DNA from: Ruminococcaceae bacterium UBA1375
Lineage (GTDB): Bacteria > Bacillota > Clostridia > Oscillospirales > Ruminococcaceae
Direction of reading: 5' to 3'
DNA: 64,000 nucleotides
NCBI GenBank assembly: GCA_002305795.1
Contig: DBRF01000020.1
Coordinates: 1 to 64,000, forward strand
The translations under genes and the position numbers were made by a program. Within the stretch, counting starts at the first letter, position 1. Each line of letters begins with the position of its first letter. Below are positions 23,939-31,264 of this stretch, piece after piece. The notes under the pieces were generated by a model, which was not told the origin of the DNA, did not search any database, and saw only the letters and a program-made list of their open reading frames with translations.

Positions 23939-24970
23939 TCAGCAGCTGGCTTCGGCAATCTGATAAATCAGCTGTTCCGAATCCTCCCAGCCCAGGCAGG
24001 GGTCGGTGATGGATTTGCCGTAGATGTGTTCGGACACATCCTGACGGCCGGGCTCCAGATAGCTTTCAATCATGACGCCCTTCACCAAGCTCCGGATGTC
24101 GCCGGAAACCTGGCGGTTGTGCATCACTTCCTTGACGATGCGGATCTGCTCCTTGTACTGCTTATCGGAGTTGGAGTGGTTGGCGTCCACGATCACCGCC
24201 GGGTTTTTCAGTCCCATTTTGTGGTACATCTCCAGCAGCCGCTTGATGTCCTCATAGTGGTAGTTGGGCTGGGCTACTCCCCGCTTGTTCACCCCGCCCC
24301 GCAAAATGGCGTGGGCCAGGGGGTTGCCGGAGGTCTCCACCTCGTGGGCGGCGTAGGCAAAGTGCTGGGGGTGCTGGGCGGCGTAGATGGAGTTGAGCAT
24401 CACCGAGAAGTCGCCGCTGGTGGGGTTTTTCATGCCGGTGGCCACATCAAAGCCGCTGGCGGTCTGGCGGTGGTGCTGATCCTCCACCGACCGGGCTCCG
24501 ATGGCCACATAGGAGAGCAAATCTTCCACATAGCCCCAGTTTTCGGGGTAGAGCATTTCGTCCGCCGGAGGCAGGCCGAACTCCTCAATGGAGCGCATTT
24601 GCAGCCGCCGCATGGCGATGAGCCCGGCCACCAGGTCGGGGCGCTTTTCTGGGTTGGGCTGGTGGGCGATGCCTTTGTAGCCGTCCCCGTTGGTCCGGGG
24701 CTTGTAGGTGTAAATCCGGGGCACCAGCACCAGCCGATCCTTCACCTTTTCCTGAACCCGGCTCAGACGGCTGACGTAGTCCAGCACTGAAGTTTCATTA
24801 TCGGCAGAACAGGGGCCAATGATGACTAAAAATTTATCCGACTTGCCGGTGATGACATCGGTGACTTCTTGGTCCTTTTGGCGCTTGACCTCCAAGCCGT
24901 GCTGGGTCAAGGGATATTGGCTTCGAATCTCCGCCGGGGTGGGGAGAGGTTTCAAAAAATTAAAACTCAT
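23939..24970 (-). CDS. aroF: 3-deoxy-7-phosphoheptulonate (DAHP) synthase, type I alpha
   Basis: This enzyme condenses phosphoenolpyruvate and erythrose-4-phosphate in the first step of aromatic synthesis. The 343 residues match the AroFGH type. Motifs are IIGPCSADN near 49-57, PRIYTYKPRTNGDGYKG near 83, the ARSVEDQHHRQTASG block near 158-172, MKNPTSGDF near 178, a VDANHSNSDKQ near 261 and GVMIESYLEPGRQD near 295. The long leader from the promoter at 25052-25081 has a GC hairpin (about 25011-25033), with no recognisable leader peptide. Confidence 0.95.
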   Translation of the reverse strand: MSFNFLKPLPTPAEIRSQYPLTQHGLEVKRQKDQEVTDVITGKSDKFLVIIGPCSADNETSVLDYVSRLSRVQEKVKDRLVLVPRIYTYKPRTNGDGYKGIAHQPNPEKRPDLVAGLIAMRRLQMRSIEEFGLPPADEMLYPENWGYVEDLLSYVAIGARSVEDQHHRQTASGFDVATGMKNPTSGDFSVMLNSIYAAQHPQHFAYAAHEVETSGNPLAHAILRGGVNKRGVAQPNYHYEDIKRLLEMYHKMGLKNPAVIVDANHSNSDKQYKEQIRIVKEVMHNRQVSGDIRSLVKGVMIESYLEPGRQDVSEHIYGKSITDPCLGWEDSEQLIYQIAEASC

Positions 24971-25051
24971 ACTTCTTAGACCTTTCTGGAAATGATACCG
25001 GGCTGTCCCCGCCGCCTTCCCTCGGGGCAGGGGGAATTACCGTTCCACTCC

Positions 25052-25081
25052 ATGATACCGTTGTTGGGCGGGTTTTGTCAA
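25052..25081 (-). promoter_or_regulatory. Promoter of aroF
   Basis: On the minus strand TTGACA (25081-25076) and TATCAT (25057-25052) with an 18-base spacer. Confidence 0.7.
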
Positions 25082-25090
25082 TAGTAAGGG

Positions 25091-25122
25091 AAAAAAGAAG
25101 CTCCGAGAAGTTTTCTCAGAGC
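25091..25122 (-). terminator. Terminator after the zinc-ribbon gene
   Basis: On the minus strand GCTCTGAGAA pairs with TTCTCGGAGC, followed by TTCTTTTTT. Confidence 0.8.
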
Positions 25123-25129
25123 CGCCTGC

Positions 25130-25351
25130 TTAATTTCCGCCCAGTTTCCAGATGAGCCCGAAAATCAGGGCTGCCATCAAGCCCACCAAGACCATGCCCA
25201 ACACGCCTACCAGGATTTTTAACCCCAGGTTTCGTCCGGGCGCCAAGGGCTGCTGCGCCGCTTCCCGGGCAGCCTGTTTGGCGCCCTCGCACCGGCAGGG
25301 CTGGTCTTCTTCCAGGGGCTTGCCGCAGTAGGGGCAAAATTTTTGTTCCAT
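25130..25351 (-). CDS. Small zinc-ribbon membrane protein
   Basis: 73 residues. The N-terminus is a zinc ribbon, KFCPYCGKPLEEDQPCRC (4-21), with CxxC and CxC pairs, followed by a short linker and one membrane helix (about 43-68) and a lysine/glycine end. This layout, a cytosolic zinc ribbon on a single anchor, is common in Firmicutes, but no function is known to me. ATG 25351 has AGGAAGCAGGAA upstream. A terminator follows, so it ends a transcript. Confidence 0.8.
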   Translation of the reverse strand: MEQKFCPYCGKPLEEDQPCRCEGAKQAAREAAQQPLAPGRNLGLKILVGVLGMVLVGLMAALIFGLIWKLGGN

Positions 25352-25433
25352 AGTTCCTGCTTCCTTTTTTAAAATCGCACCGCTTGGGTTGTTTTTCTTT
25401 AGTATACCTGCCCCGATGATTTTTTGCAACCCC

Positions 25434-26168
25434 CTAGCCTCCGTCTTGAACCACCTGGGTGATGGGGGCAAGCAGGCTTCGATTCTGCTCCAGGTCGTAG
25501 GCGGAAAGGTTGGTGTCGGTGCAGGAGAAGAGAAGCTGAGAGGCTTCTTCCGAATCCATTTGCAGCACCTGTTCCAACTGGATTTTCACCAGCTGCATGG
25601 CCCCGCCGGTTTCGCTGCTGAAGAACAAATCCGCCTGCCGGGGGGCGTCCGCCACCGACAGCCCCGCCGGGAACCGGTACCGCCCGGTGATTACCTCCTG
25701 GGCCAGGGAAATTTCCGCCAGGGGAAACTGCTGGGCAATTTTGCAAAGGCCGGTTTCGTCCAGCCGCACCCAGCCGTCCAGAGTGACCCCCAGCAGTCTT
25801 TGGGAAGCCTGTACCAGCTGGTCTGGGCCGCCGTAGCGGTACTGGCCCAGCAGGGTGTCGGTGTGGAGTTTGACGGTGGCGGTTTGGGTTAAATCCACGT
25901 TTTGGATGTGGGCTTGGCTGTCCAGGGGATCAAAGCGGATCAGCACCACTCGCTGGGGGTCCTGGTTCTTTTCCCGGCAGCCGATGAGCAGCAGGTTGAA
26001 ATCCTCCCCTACCCCTACTGGAATCGAGGGCGATGTGTCTACCGGCTGCTCTTCCATGACGGAAAACACCATGGAGCAGCACACCGCCAAAGCACTCCCC
26101 AGCACCAGCAGGCTGAGAAGGAAGGCGGTCCAAAAGGGCCGGTAGCCCTTCTTGAAAAAATCGGACAT
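25434..26168 (-). CDS. Degenerate LCP-fold membrane protein
   Basis: 244 residues with one membrane helix (about 13-37) and an extracellular region that follows the LCP layout: FNLLLIGCREKNQDPQRVVLIRFD split near 57-80, then IQNVDL, LLGQYRYGGPDQLVQASQRL near 106-125 and GWVRLDETGLCKI near 131. The catalytic residues of true LCP ligases are missing: the G-x-D-x-R motif is replaced by GCREK, and the later RxxR block is absent. I infer a catalytically dead paralogue of the enzyme at 509. AGGAGGGG precedes the ATG but is buried in a hairpin (26175-26214). It lies 54 bases downstream of a Nudix gene on the same strand. Confidence 0.65.
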   Translation of the reverse strand: MSDFFKKGYRPFWTAFLLSLLVLGSALAVCCSMVFSVMEEQPVDTSPSIPVGVGEDFNLLLIGCREKNQDPQRVVLIRFDPLDSQAHIQNVDLTQTATVKLHTDTLLGQYRYGGPDQLVQASQRLLGVTLDGWVRLDETGLCKIAQQFPLAEISLAQEVITGRYRFPAGLSVADAPRQADLFFSSETGGAMQLVKIQLEQVLQMDSEEASQLLFSCTDTNLSAYDLEQNRSLLAPITQVVQDGG

Positions 26169-26174
26169 AAAAGA

Positions 26175-26214
26175 TTCCCCTCCTGCCGGTAGTATGGCCG
26201 GAAAGGGAGGGGAA
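26175..26214 (-). promoter_or_regulatory. Hairpin covering the ribosome binding site of the LCP-like gene
   Basis: On the minus strand TTCCCCTCC (26214-26206) pairs perfectly with GGAGGGGAA (26183-26175), with an inner CCGG/CCGG. The right arm contains the Shine-Dalgarno sequence, and TCTTTT then ATG follow. It can act as a translational switch or as a terminator after the Nudix gene. Confidence 0.6.
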
Positions 26215-26222
26215 TAGTCGGT

Positions 26223-26636
26223 TCAATAGCATTTTTTAATGATGGCTTTTACCCGGCTTACCAACTGTCGGTCGTTGTCGTAGTTGAGCCATTTGGGGGC
26301 CAGGCTGATTTCCACCCATTTCACCTGGCTGACCTCTTCCGGCTGGGGACGGATTTCCTTGGATTTCACCCAGGCCAGAAAGTACACCACATTTTTGATG
26401 GTGTCCTTCCGGGGGGAGTAGGACACCACTTCCCGGAAGCTGGTGTCGATCTGCACCTCCAAGCCGGTCTCTTCCCGGACTTCCCGGAGGGCGGTTTGCG
26501 CCTCCGTTTCTCCCGGTTCCACATGGCCTTTGGGGAAGGACCAATGACCGCCGTTGGTGTGTTTGATTAAAAGCAATTCCGTGTTGCCGTGGTGTTTGCG
26601 GAAAATTACCGCACCACAGGACTTTTCCTGCTCCAT
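26223..26636 (-). CDS. Nudix hydrolase
   Basis: 137 residues with a complete Nudix box, GHVEPGETEAQTALREVREE near 38-57 plus TGLEV. The N-terminus SCGAVIFRKHHGNTELLLIKH and the motif WSFPKGHVE are typical of diadenosine-tetraphosphate hydrolases of the MutT family, so a house-cleaning role on nucleoside polyphosphates is likely; the true substrate is unknown. GGAGGG precedes the ATG. It is the first gene of a minus-strand pair with the LCP-like gene. Confidence 0.9.
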   Translation of the reverse strand: MEQEKSCGAVIFRKHHGNTELLLIKHTNGGHWSFPKGHVEPGETEAQTALREVREETGLEVQIDTSFREVVSYSPRKDTIKNVVYFLAWVKSKEIRPQPEEVSQVKWVEISLAPKWLNYDNDRQLVSRVKAIIKKCY

Positions 26637-26820
26637 GGCCTTCCCTCCTTGATCTTTTTCTTAATACCAGTGTATCACATTCCGGGGGCGGGGGCGGGTT
26701 TTTTGCACAAAATCAGGGAAAATTCTACTTTTTTCACAATGATATTGGGAGAAAAGGGCTGGTTTCTTTCACGAAATGAGCAGGACGGCAGAATCATTTT
26801 GAGAAAATACTCAAAAACCA

Positions 26821-26849
26821 TTGCAATTTTTGAATTCTTTTTGTATAAT
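26821..26849 (+). promoter_or_regulatory. Promoter of the transketolase genes
   Basis: TTGCAA at 26821-26826 and TATAAT at 26844-26849 with a 17-base spacer. Confidence 0.75.
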
Positions 26850-26921
26850 TGAGAGGTAAGCAGCTTATCTTCTCCCAAGCTGCCAACCTACGATTTTGAA
26901 AGAAAAGGGCAGGTGCAAACA

Positions 26922-27755
26922 ATGGACATGAAACAATTACAGATTATGGCCACCAAAGTTCGGATCGGCGTAATCGAAGGCGTTTATGCAGCGCAGGCCG
27001 GACATCCCGGCGGTTCTTTGTCGGCAGCGGATATCTTCACCTATCTCTATTTCCGGGAGATGAAGATTGATCCCCAAAACCCCAAGGACCCGGATCGGGA
27101 CCGCTTTGTGCTCAGCAAGGGACACACTGCTCCCGGCTACTACGCAGCGCTGGCCAACCGGGGCTACTTCCCGGTGGAAGAACTGAAAACCCTCCGTCAG
27201 ATCGGTTCCCGGCTGCAAGGGCACCCGGATATGAAAGGCATCCCCGGAGTGGATATGTCCTCCGGAAGCCTGGGCCAGGGCATCTCCTGTGCCGTGGGTA
27301 TGGCCGAAGCCGGCAAGCTCATGGGCAAGGATTACCGGGTCTACACCCTGCTGGGCGACGGTGAAATCGAAGAAGGCCAGGTGTGGGAAGCGGCCATGTT
27401 TGCCGGCAACCACGCCCTGGACAACCTGGTGGTGATTGTAGACAACAACAACCTCCAGATCGACGGCACCATCGAAGAGGTCAACTCCCCCTATCCCATT
27501 GACAAGAAATTTGAAGCCTTCAAGTTCCATGTCATCAACTGCGACGCCCACGACTTCAATTCCCTGAAGGCCGCTTTCGACGAAGCCAGAGCTACCAAGG
27601 GTATGCCCACCTGCATCGTGGCCAAGAGCGTCAAGGGTAAGGGCGTTTCCTACATGGAAAACAATGTGGCCTGGCACGGTACCGCCCCCAAGACCGATAA
27701 ATATGAAATCGCCATGGACGAGCTGACCAAGCACCTGGCAGAACTGGAGGGTTAA
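26922..27755 (+). CDS. Transketolase, N-terminal subunit
   Basis: Split transketolases transfer two-carbon units in the non-oxidative pentose phosphate pathway; this 277-residue subunit binds thiamine diphosphate. Motifs are AAQAGHPGGSLSAADIFTYL near 22-41, FVLSKGHTAPGYYAAL near 65, and the diphosphate/Mg motif LLGDGEIEEGQVWEA near 143-157 followed by DNNNLQIDG. ATG 26922 has CAGGTG upstream; a GTG at 26913 is an alternative. The C-terminal subunit starts four bases after its stop. In anaerobic gut Clostridia this arrangement is usual, since they lack the oxidative branch. Confidence 0.95.
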   Translation: MDMKQLQIMATKVRIGVIEGVYAAQAGHPGGSLSAADIFTYLYFREMKIDPQNPKDPDRDRFVLSKGHTAPGYYAALANRGYFPVEELKTLRQIGSRLQGHPDMKGIPGVDMSSGSLGQGISCAVGMAEAGKLMGKDYRVYTLLGDGEIEEGQVWEAAMFAGNHALDNLVVIVDNNNLQIDGTIEEVNSPYPIDKKFEAFKFHVINCDAHDFNSLKAAFDEARATKGMPTCIVAKSVKGKGVSYMENNVAWHGTAPKTDKYEIAMDELTKHLAELEG

Positions 27756-27759
27756 GACA

Positions 27760-28701
27760 ATGGCTGATGTAAAGAAAATTGCAACCAGAGAAAGCTATGG
27801 CAACGCTCTGGTAGAATGCTTTCCGGATTTCCCCAACCTGGTAGTGCTGGACGCCGACCTGGCCGCCGCTACCAAAACCGGTATCTTCAAAAAGGCGCAC
27901 CCCGAACGCCACATCGACTGCGGCATCGCCGAATGCAATATGATGAGCATTGCCGCCGGTATGGCCGCCGCCGGGATGATCCCCTTTGCCTCCACCTTCG
28001 CCATGTTCGCTGCCGGACGGGCCTTTGAACAGGTGCGCAACTCCATCGGCTATCCCCACCTGAACGTGAAGATCGGCGCCACCCACGCCGGTATCTCCGT
28101 CGGCGAAGACGGCGCCACCCACCAGTGCAACGAGGACATCGCCCTGATGCGGGCCATCCCCGGCATGGTGGTGATCAACCCCAGCGACGACGTGGAAGCC
28201 AGAGCCGCCGTCCGGGCCGCCTTGGAGTACCAGGGCCCGGTGTACCTCCGGTTCGGTCGTCTGGCAGTGCCGGTGATCAACGACCGCCCCGACTACAAGT
28301 TTGAGTTGGGCAAAGGCGTCACCTTGAAAGAAGGCAAGGACATCACCATCGTGGCCACCGGCCTGACGGTGAGCGAAGCCTTGGCCGCTGCGGAAAATCT
28401 GGCCGCCGAAGGCATCGACGCCGGCGTCATCAACATCCACACCATCAAGCCCCTGGACAAAGAACTGATCCAGGCGGCCGCCGCCAAGACCGGCAAGCTG
28501 GTCACTGTGGAAGAACACTCCATCATCGGCGGCCTGGGCGACGCTGTGCTGGAAGCCATCCGGGAGAACCCGGTGCCGGTGTACAAAATCGGCGTCAACG
28601 ACGAGTTCGGCCACTCCGGCCCCGCCGCCAAGCTCATCGAAATGTACGGCCTCACCGCCGGCCCCATCGCCGAGCGCGTGAAGGAAATCCTGGGCAAGTA
28701 A
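27760..28701 (+). CDS. Transketolase, C-terminal subunit
   Basis: 313 residues forming the pyrimidine-binding and C-terminal domains. Visible are DADLAAATKTGIF near 29, CGIAECNMMSIAAGMA near 53-68 with the Glu that activates thiamine diphosphate, PFASTFAMFAAGRAFEQ near 74, a THAGISVGEDGATHQ near 108 and the C-terminal TVEEHSIIGGLGDAV near 248. It needs the partner encoded just upstream for activity. A strong terminator follows. Confidence 0.95.
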   Translation: MADVKKIATRESYGNALVECFPDFPNLVVLDADLAAATKTGIFKKAHPERHIDCGIAECNMMSIAAGMAAAGMIPFASTFAMFAAGRAFEQVRNSIGYPHLNVKIGATHAGISVGEDGATHQCNEDIALMRAIPGMVVINPSDDVEARAAVRAALEYQGPVYLRFGRLAVPVINDRPDYKFELGKGVTLKEGKDITIVATGLTVSEALAAAENLAAEGIDAGVINIHTIKPLDKELIQAAAAKTGKLVTVEEHSIIGGLGDAVLEAIRENPVPVYKIGVNDEFGHSGPAAKLIEMYGLTAGPIAERVKEILGK

Positions 28702-28729
28702 TCCTGCTGCTTACAAATCCAAATCATCC

Positions 28730-28767
28730 CACCCGCCGTCCTGTTTGGGCGGCGGGTGTTCCTTTTT
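28730..28767 (+). terminator. Terminator of the transketolase operon
   Basis: CACCCGCC pairs with GGCGGGTG around a TCCTGTTT loop, followed by TTCCTTTTT. Confidence 0.85.
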
Positions 28768-28842
28768 GTCTTTTTCAGTTCCTTCCCAGAAAAATTCTTT
28801 CTTTTCTCTTGACTCTCCTATCATAGGATAGTTTATAATCGG

Positions 28843-29646
28843 CTAGGATTTTGGCAGCTGGGGCAGAGCGCAGCGCAGCTCAAACAGCGGGGCGGTGGAA
28901 TCCCCCACCTCCAGAATGGCCTCCACCTCCATCACCACCTGGGGCGTGGGGGCGGAAAACAACTGGGGGAACCGCTGCTGGGCGCTGGGCAGGCAGCTTT
29001 CTTCCGTTTGCAGAAACCGGTATTGGGCGGCGGGGAGGAATTTCAGCTGGGGCAGTTCCTCCGGTGTTTTTCCTATGGGGTTGACCTCCAAAAAGGCGTA
29101 CTGCCGACAGCCCAGCCGCAGCAGGCCGAATTCATATCGGGGCGGCAGATGGAGCTGCTTGGCTAACCGGTACAGCTGCCCCACCGCCCGGTAAAAGTCG
29201 GCGGTGTTCTGCACCCCTTCATAGGGAAGGACCAGGCAGGCTTTTTCCGGCAGGGGGAAAATGTTGTCCTCCGGGGATTGCTGCAAGAAACGACCCCGCT
29301 GCAAGTCTTTCTGGGCCTGGTCGAGAAAGTCCAGCCGGTCCTGGATGGAGCGGATTTTTTCCTGGGCCAGATCCCGGCCTTTGGCCAGCAGCTTGGCGTA
29401 GTGGATTTGTTTGCGTTCCCGGTCCAGGAATTGGGGGAACTGTTTTAAGGGGATGTCCAGTTCCAGGCAGAGCTGGATGGCGTCCACCACATGGATTTGG
29501 GAAAAAGCGTAGTAGCGGTAACCGGTGTCCGGGTCCACAAAGGCCGGGGGCAGGACCCCGATTTGGTCATAGTACCGCAGGGATTTGATGTTTGCCCCGG
29601 ATAATTTGGAAAAGACCCCGATGGGGAGCAGTTTGGTTTTGTCCAT
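28843..29646 (-). CDS. MerR family regulator with effector-binding domain
   Basis: 267 residues. The N-terminal winged helix-turn-helix has IGVFSKLSGANIKSLRYYDQ near 8-27 and LPPAFVDPDTGYRYYAFSQI near 31-50, as in multidrug-sensing MerR proteins such as BmrR. A coiled helix (about 75-110) links to a C-terminal GyrI-like region (about 120-267) that would bind small molecules. AGGAGGG lies ten bases before ATG 29646. It is divergent from a MATE efflux pump, which suggests that it controls that pump in response to a toxic ligand. Confidence 0.88.
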   Translation of the reverse strand: MDKTKLLPIGVFSKLSGANIKSLRYYDQIGVLPPAFVDPDTGYRYYAFSQIHVVDAIQLCLELDIPLKQFPQFLDRERKQIHYAKLLAKGRDLAQEKIRSIQDRLDFLDQAQKDLQRGRFLQQSPEDNIFPLPEKACLVLPYEGVQNTADFYRAVGQLYRLAKQLHLPPRYEFGLLRLGCRQYAFLEVNPIGKTPEELPQLKFLPAAQYRFLQTEESCLPSAQQRFPQLFSAPTPQVVMEVEAILEVGDSTAPLFELRCALPQLPKS

Positions 29647-29680
29647 GGCTGCAAAACCCTCCTGTGATTGGATTGTTTTC

Positions 29681-29709
29681 AGTATAAATCCAAACCCACA
29701 CCCTGTCAA
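29681..29709 (-). promoter_or_regulatory. Promoter of the MerR-family gene, inside the divergent region
   Basis: On the minus strand TTGACA (29709-29704) and TATACT (29686-29681) with a 17-base spacer. The -10 lies only about 50 bases from the MATE start, so both genes share this control region; no 19-base-spacer promoter typical of MerR targets is obvious. Confidence 0.7.
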
Positions 29710-29737
29710 CGAACGTGAAAAAAGGAAAGGATATTCT

Positions 29738-31099
29738 ATGGATTCGAGAGCATTGTTTGCCCATACCCCGCCGTTGAAGCTCTTCTTTCTGGCTTCCATT
29801 CCCGGCGCAGTCAGTATGCTGGCTTCGGCGCTGTATCAGCTGCTGGACGGTATCTTCGTAGGGCAGTTTTTAGGGGCCACCCCCTTTGCGGCGGTGAACC
29901 TGGCTATGCCCTTTGTCATCATCAATTTCTCCCTGGCAGACCTGATCGGCGTGGGGGCGTCGGTACCCATCTCCATTGCCCTGGGGCAGGGGCAGAAACG
30001 CCGGGCCCACAACATCTTCACCTGCGCCTGCCTGCTGATTGTGGGCACCGGGCTGCTCATCGGTTTGGCCTTGTTTTTGCTGGCCCCTTTGCTGATTGGG
30101 TGGATGGGGGCGCAAGGAGAGTTTGCTGCCTTTGCGGTGGACTATATCCGGGTGTACGCCCTCTGCTCCCCGGTAACCACCATTGTCTTTGCCATGGACA
30201 ATTTCCTGCGCATCTGCGGGTACATCCGGGGCAGTATGCTGCTGAACATCCTCATGTCGGTGCTCAGCGCCGGGCTGGAATTTCTCTTCTTGGCGGTGCT
30301 GGGCTGGGGGGTCTGGGCGGCGGCCTTGGCCACCTGCTCCGGGATGTTTGTCTGCGCACTGCTGGCGCTGATCCCCTTTCTCCGGGGGAAGGCGGTGCTG
30401 CGGTTTCGCAGGCCCCGGTTTTCCTGGAAGATGGTCCGGCTGATCGTGGCCTGCGGCAGCCCCAACTTTTTGAACAACGTGGCGGGGCGGGTCACTTCCA
30501 TTTTGATGAACCTGATTTTGGTGCGCCTGGGCGGGGAAACGGCGGTGTCGGTATACGGCATCCTCATGTATGTAGACGGCTTTATCCAGCCCCTGCTTTA
30601 CGGCACCTGCGACTCCTTGCAACCTGCGGTGGGGTACAACTGGGGCGCCGGGAAATACTCCCGGGTCCGGGCTATTGAAAAGTGCTGCTTTGCCGCCAGC
30701 ATCGTCATCTCTTTGGTAGCGGTGGCGGTGATTCTGCTGTTCCCCCAGCCCATCACCCAGCTGTTTATGGCGGACGCCGGGCCGGAGGCGCTGGCCATGT
30801 CCATCGGCGCATTGCAGCTCTTTGCCATCACCTACCTGACCCGCTGGTTCTCCTTTGCCACCCAGAGCTATCTGCTGGCGGTGGAAAAGTCCTGGCAGGC
30901 TTCGGTGATTTCGGTGTCCACGGCGCTGATTTTCCCGGTGGTGCTGGTGGGGGTGCTGTGGCCCCTGGGCCTCACCGGCATCTGGCTGAACTTTGCCGGT
31001 ACGGCGGTGCTGGCGGGGATTTTAGCGGCGGTGCTGCTGCTCAAGCTCCGCCCGGAGCTGTCCCGGCCGGATGAAGAGCTTACCCCAAAAACCAGATAA
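29738..31099 (+). CDS. MATE family efflux transporter
   Basis: A multidrug/cation antiporter of 453 residues with about twelve membrane helices in two homologous halves. The first helix region FFLASIPGAVSMLASALYQL is followed by LDGIFVGQFLG (about 37-47), a signature of the MATE NorM/MepA type, and the loop VYGILMYVDGFIQPL appears near 270. GGAAAGG precedes ATG 29738. The divergent MerR regulator suggests ligand-induced expression. Substrates cannot be predicted. Confidence 0.92.
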   Translation: MDSRALFAHTPPLKLFFLASIPGAVSMLASALYQLLDGIFVGQFLGATPFAAVNLAMPFVIINFSLADLIGVGASVPISIALGQGQKRRAHNIFTCACLLIVGTGLLIGLALFLLAPLLIGWMGAQGEFAAFAVDYIRVYALCSPVTTIVFAMDNFLRICGYIRGSMLLNILMSVLSAGLEFLFLAVLGWGVWAAALATCSGMFVCALLALIPFLRGKAVLRFRRPRFSWKMVRLIVACGSPNFLNNVAGRVTSILMNLILVRLGGETAVSVYGILMYVDGFIQPLLYGTCDSLQPAVGYNWGAGKYSRVRAIEKCCFAASIVISLVAVAVILLFPQPITQLFMADAGPEALAMSIGALQLFAITYLTRWFSFATQSYLLAVEKSWQASVISVSTALIFPVVLVGVLWPLGLTGIWLNFAGTAVLAGILAAVLLLKLRPELSRPDEELTPKTR

Positions 31100-31104
31100 T
31101 GACT

Positions 31105-31140
31105 GCCCCGCTGTGCTGCCATGGCGGGGTTTTCTTTTTT
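31105..31140 (+). terminator. Terminator after the MATE gene
   Basis: CCCCGC pairs with GCGGGG around TGTGCTGCCATG, followed by TTTTCTTTTTT. Confidence 0.8.
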
Positions 31141-31209
31141 GTGGAACGTTACAAAAACCGGCGGCGGATTTTGTGAAGAATGAGGGGAGTCTCTTTCTGT
31201 TTTTTCTGC

Positions 31210-31215
31210 TATAAT
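31210..31215 (+). promoter_or_regulatory. Extended -10 promoter of the surface protein gene
   Basis: TGC-TATAAT at 31207-31215; the -35 region is poor, so recognition would rely on the extended -10. Confidence 0.55.
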
Positions 31216-31264
31216 AAACACAGAATGCAAACGCATTTTGCGGATGAAAGGAGGGTTTGCTTTG

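Noticed and set aside
25000..25050. Leader-peptide attenuator for aroF
   Set aside because: A GC hairpin is present but there is no T run and no short frame rich in aromatic residues with a ribosome site.
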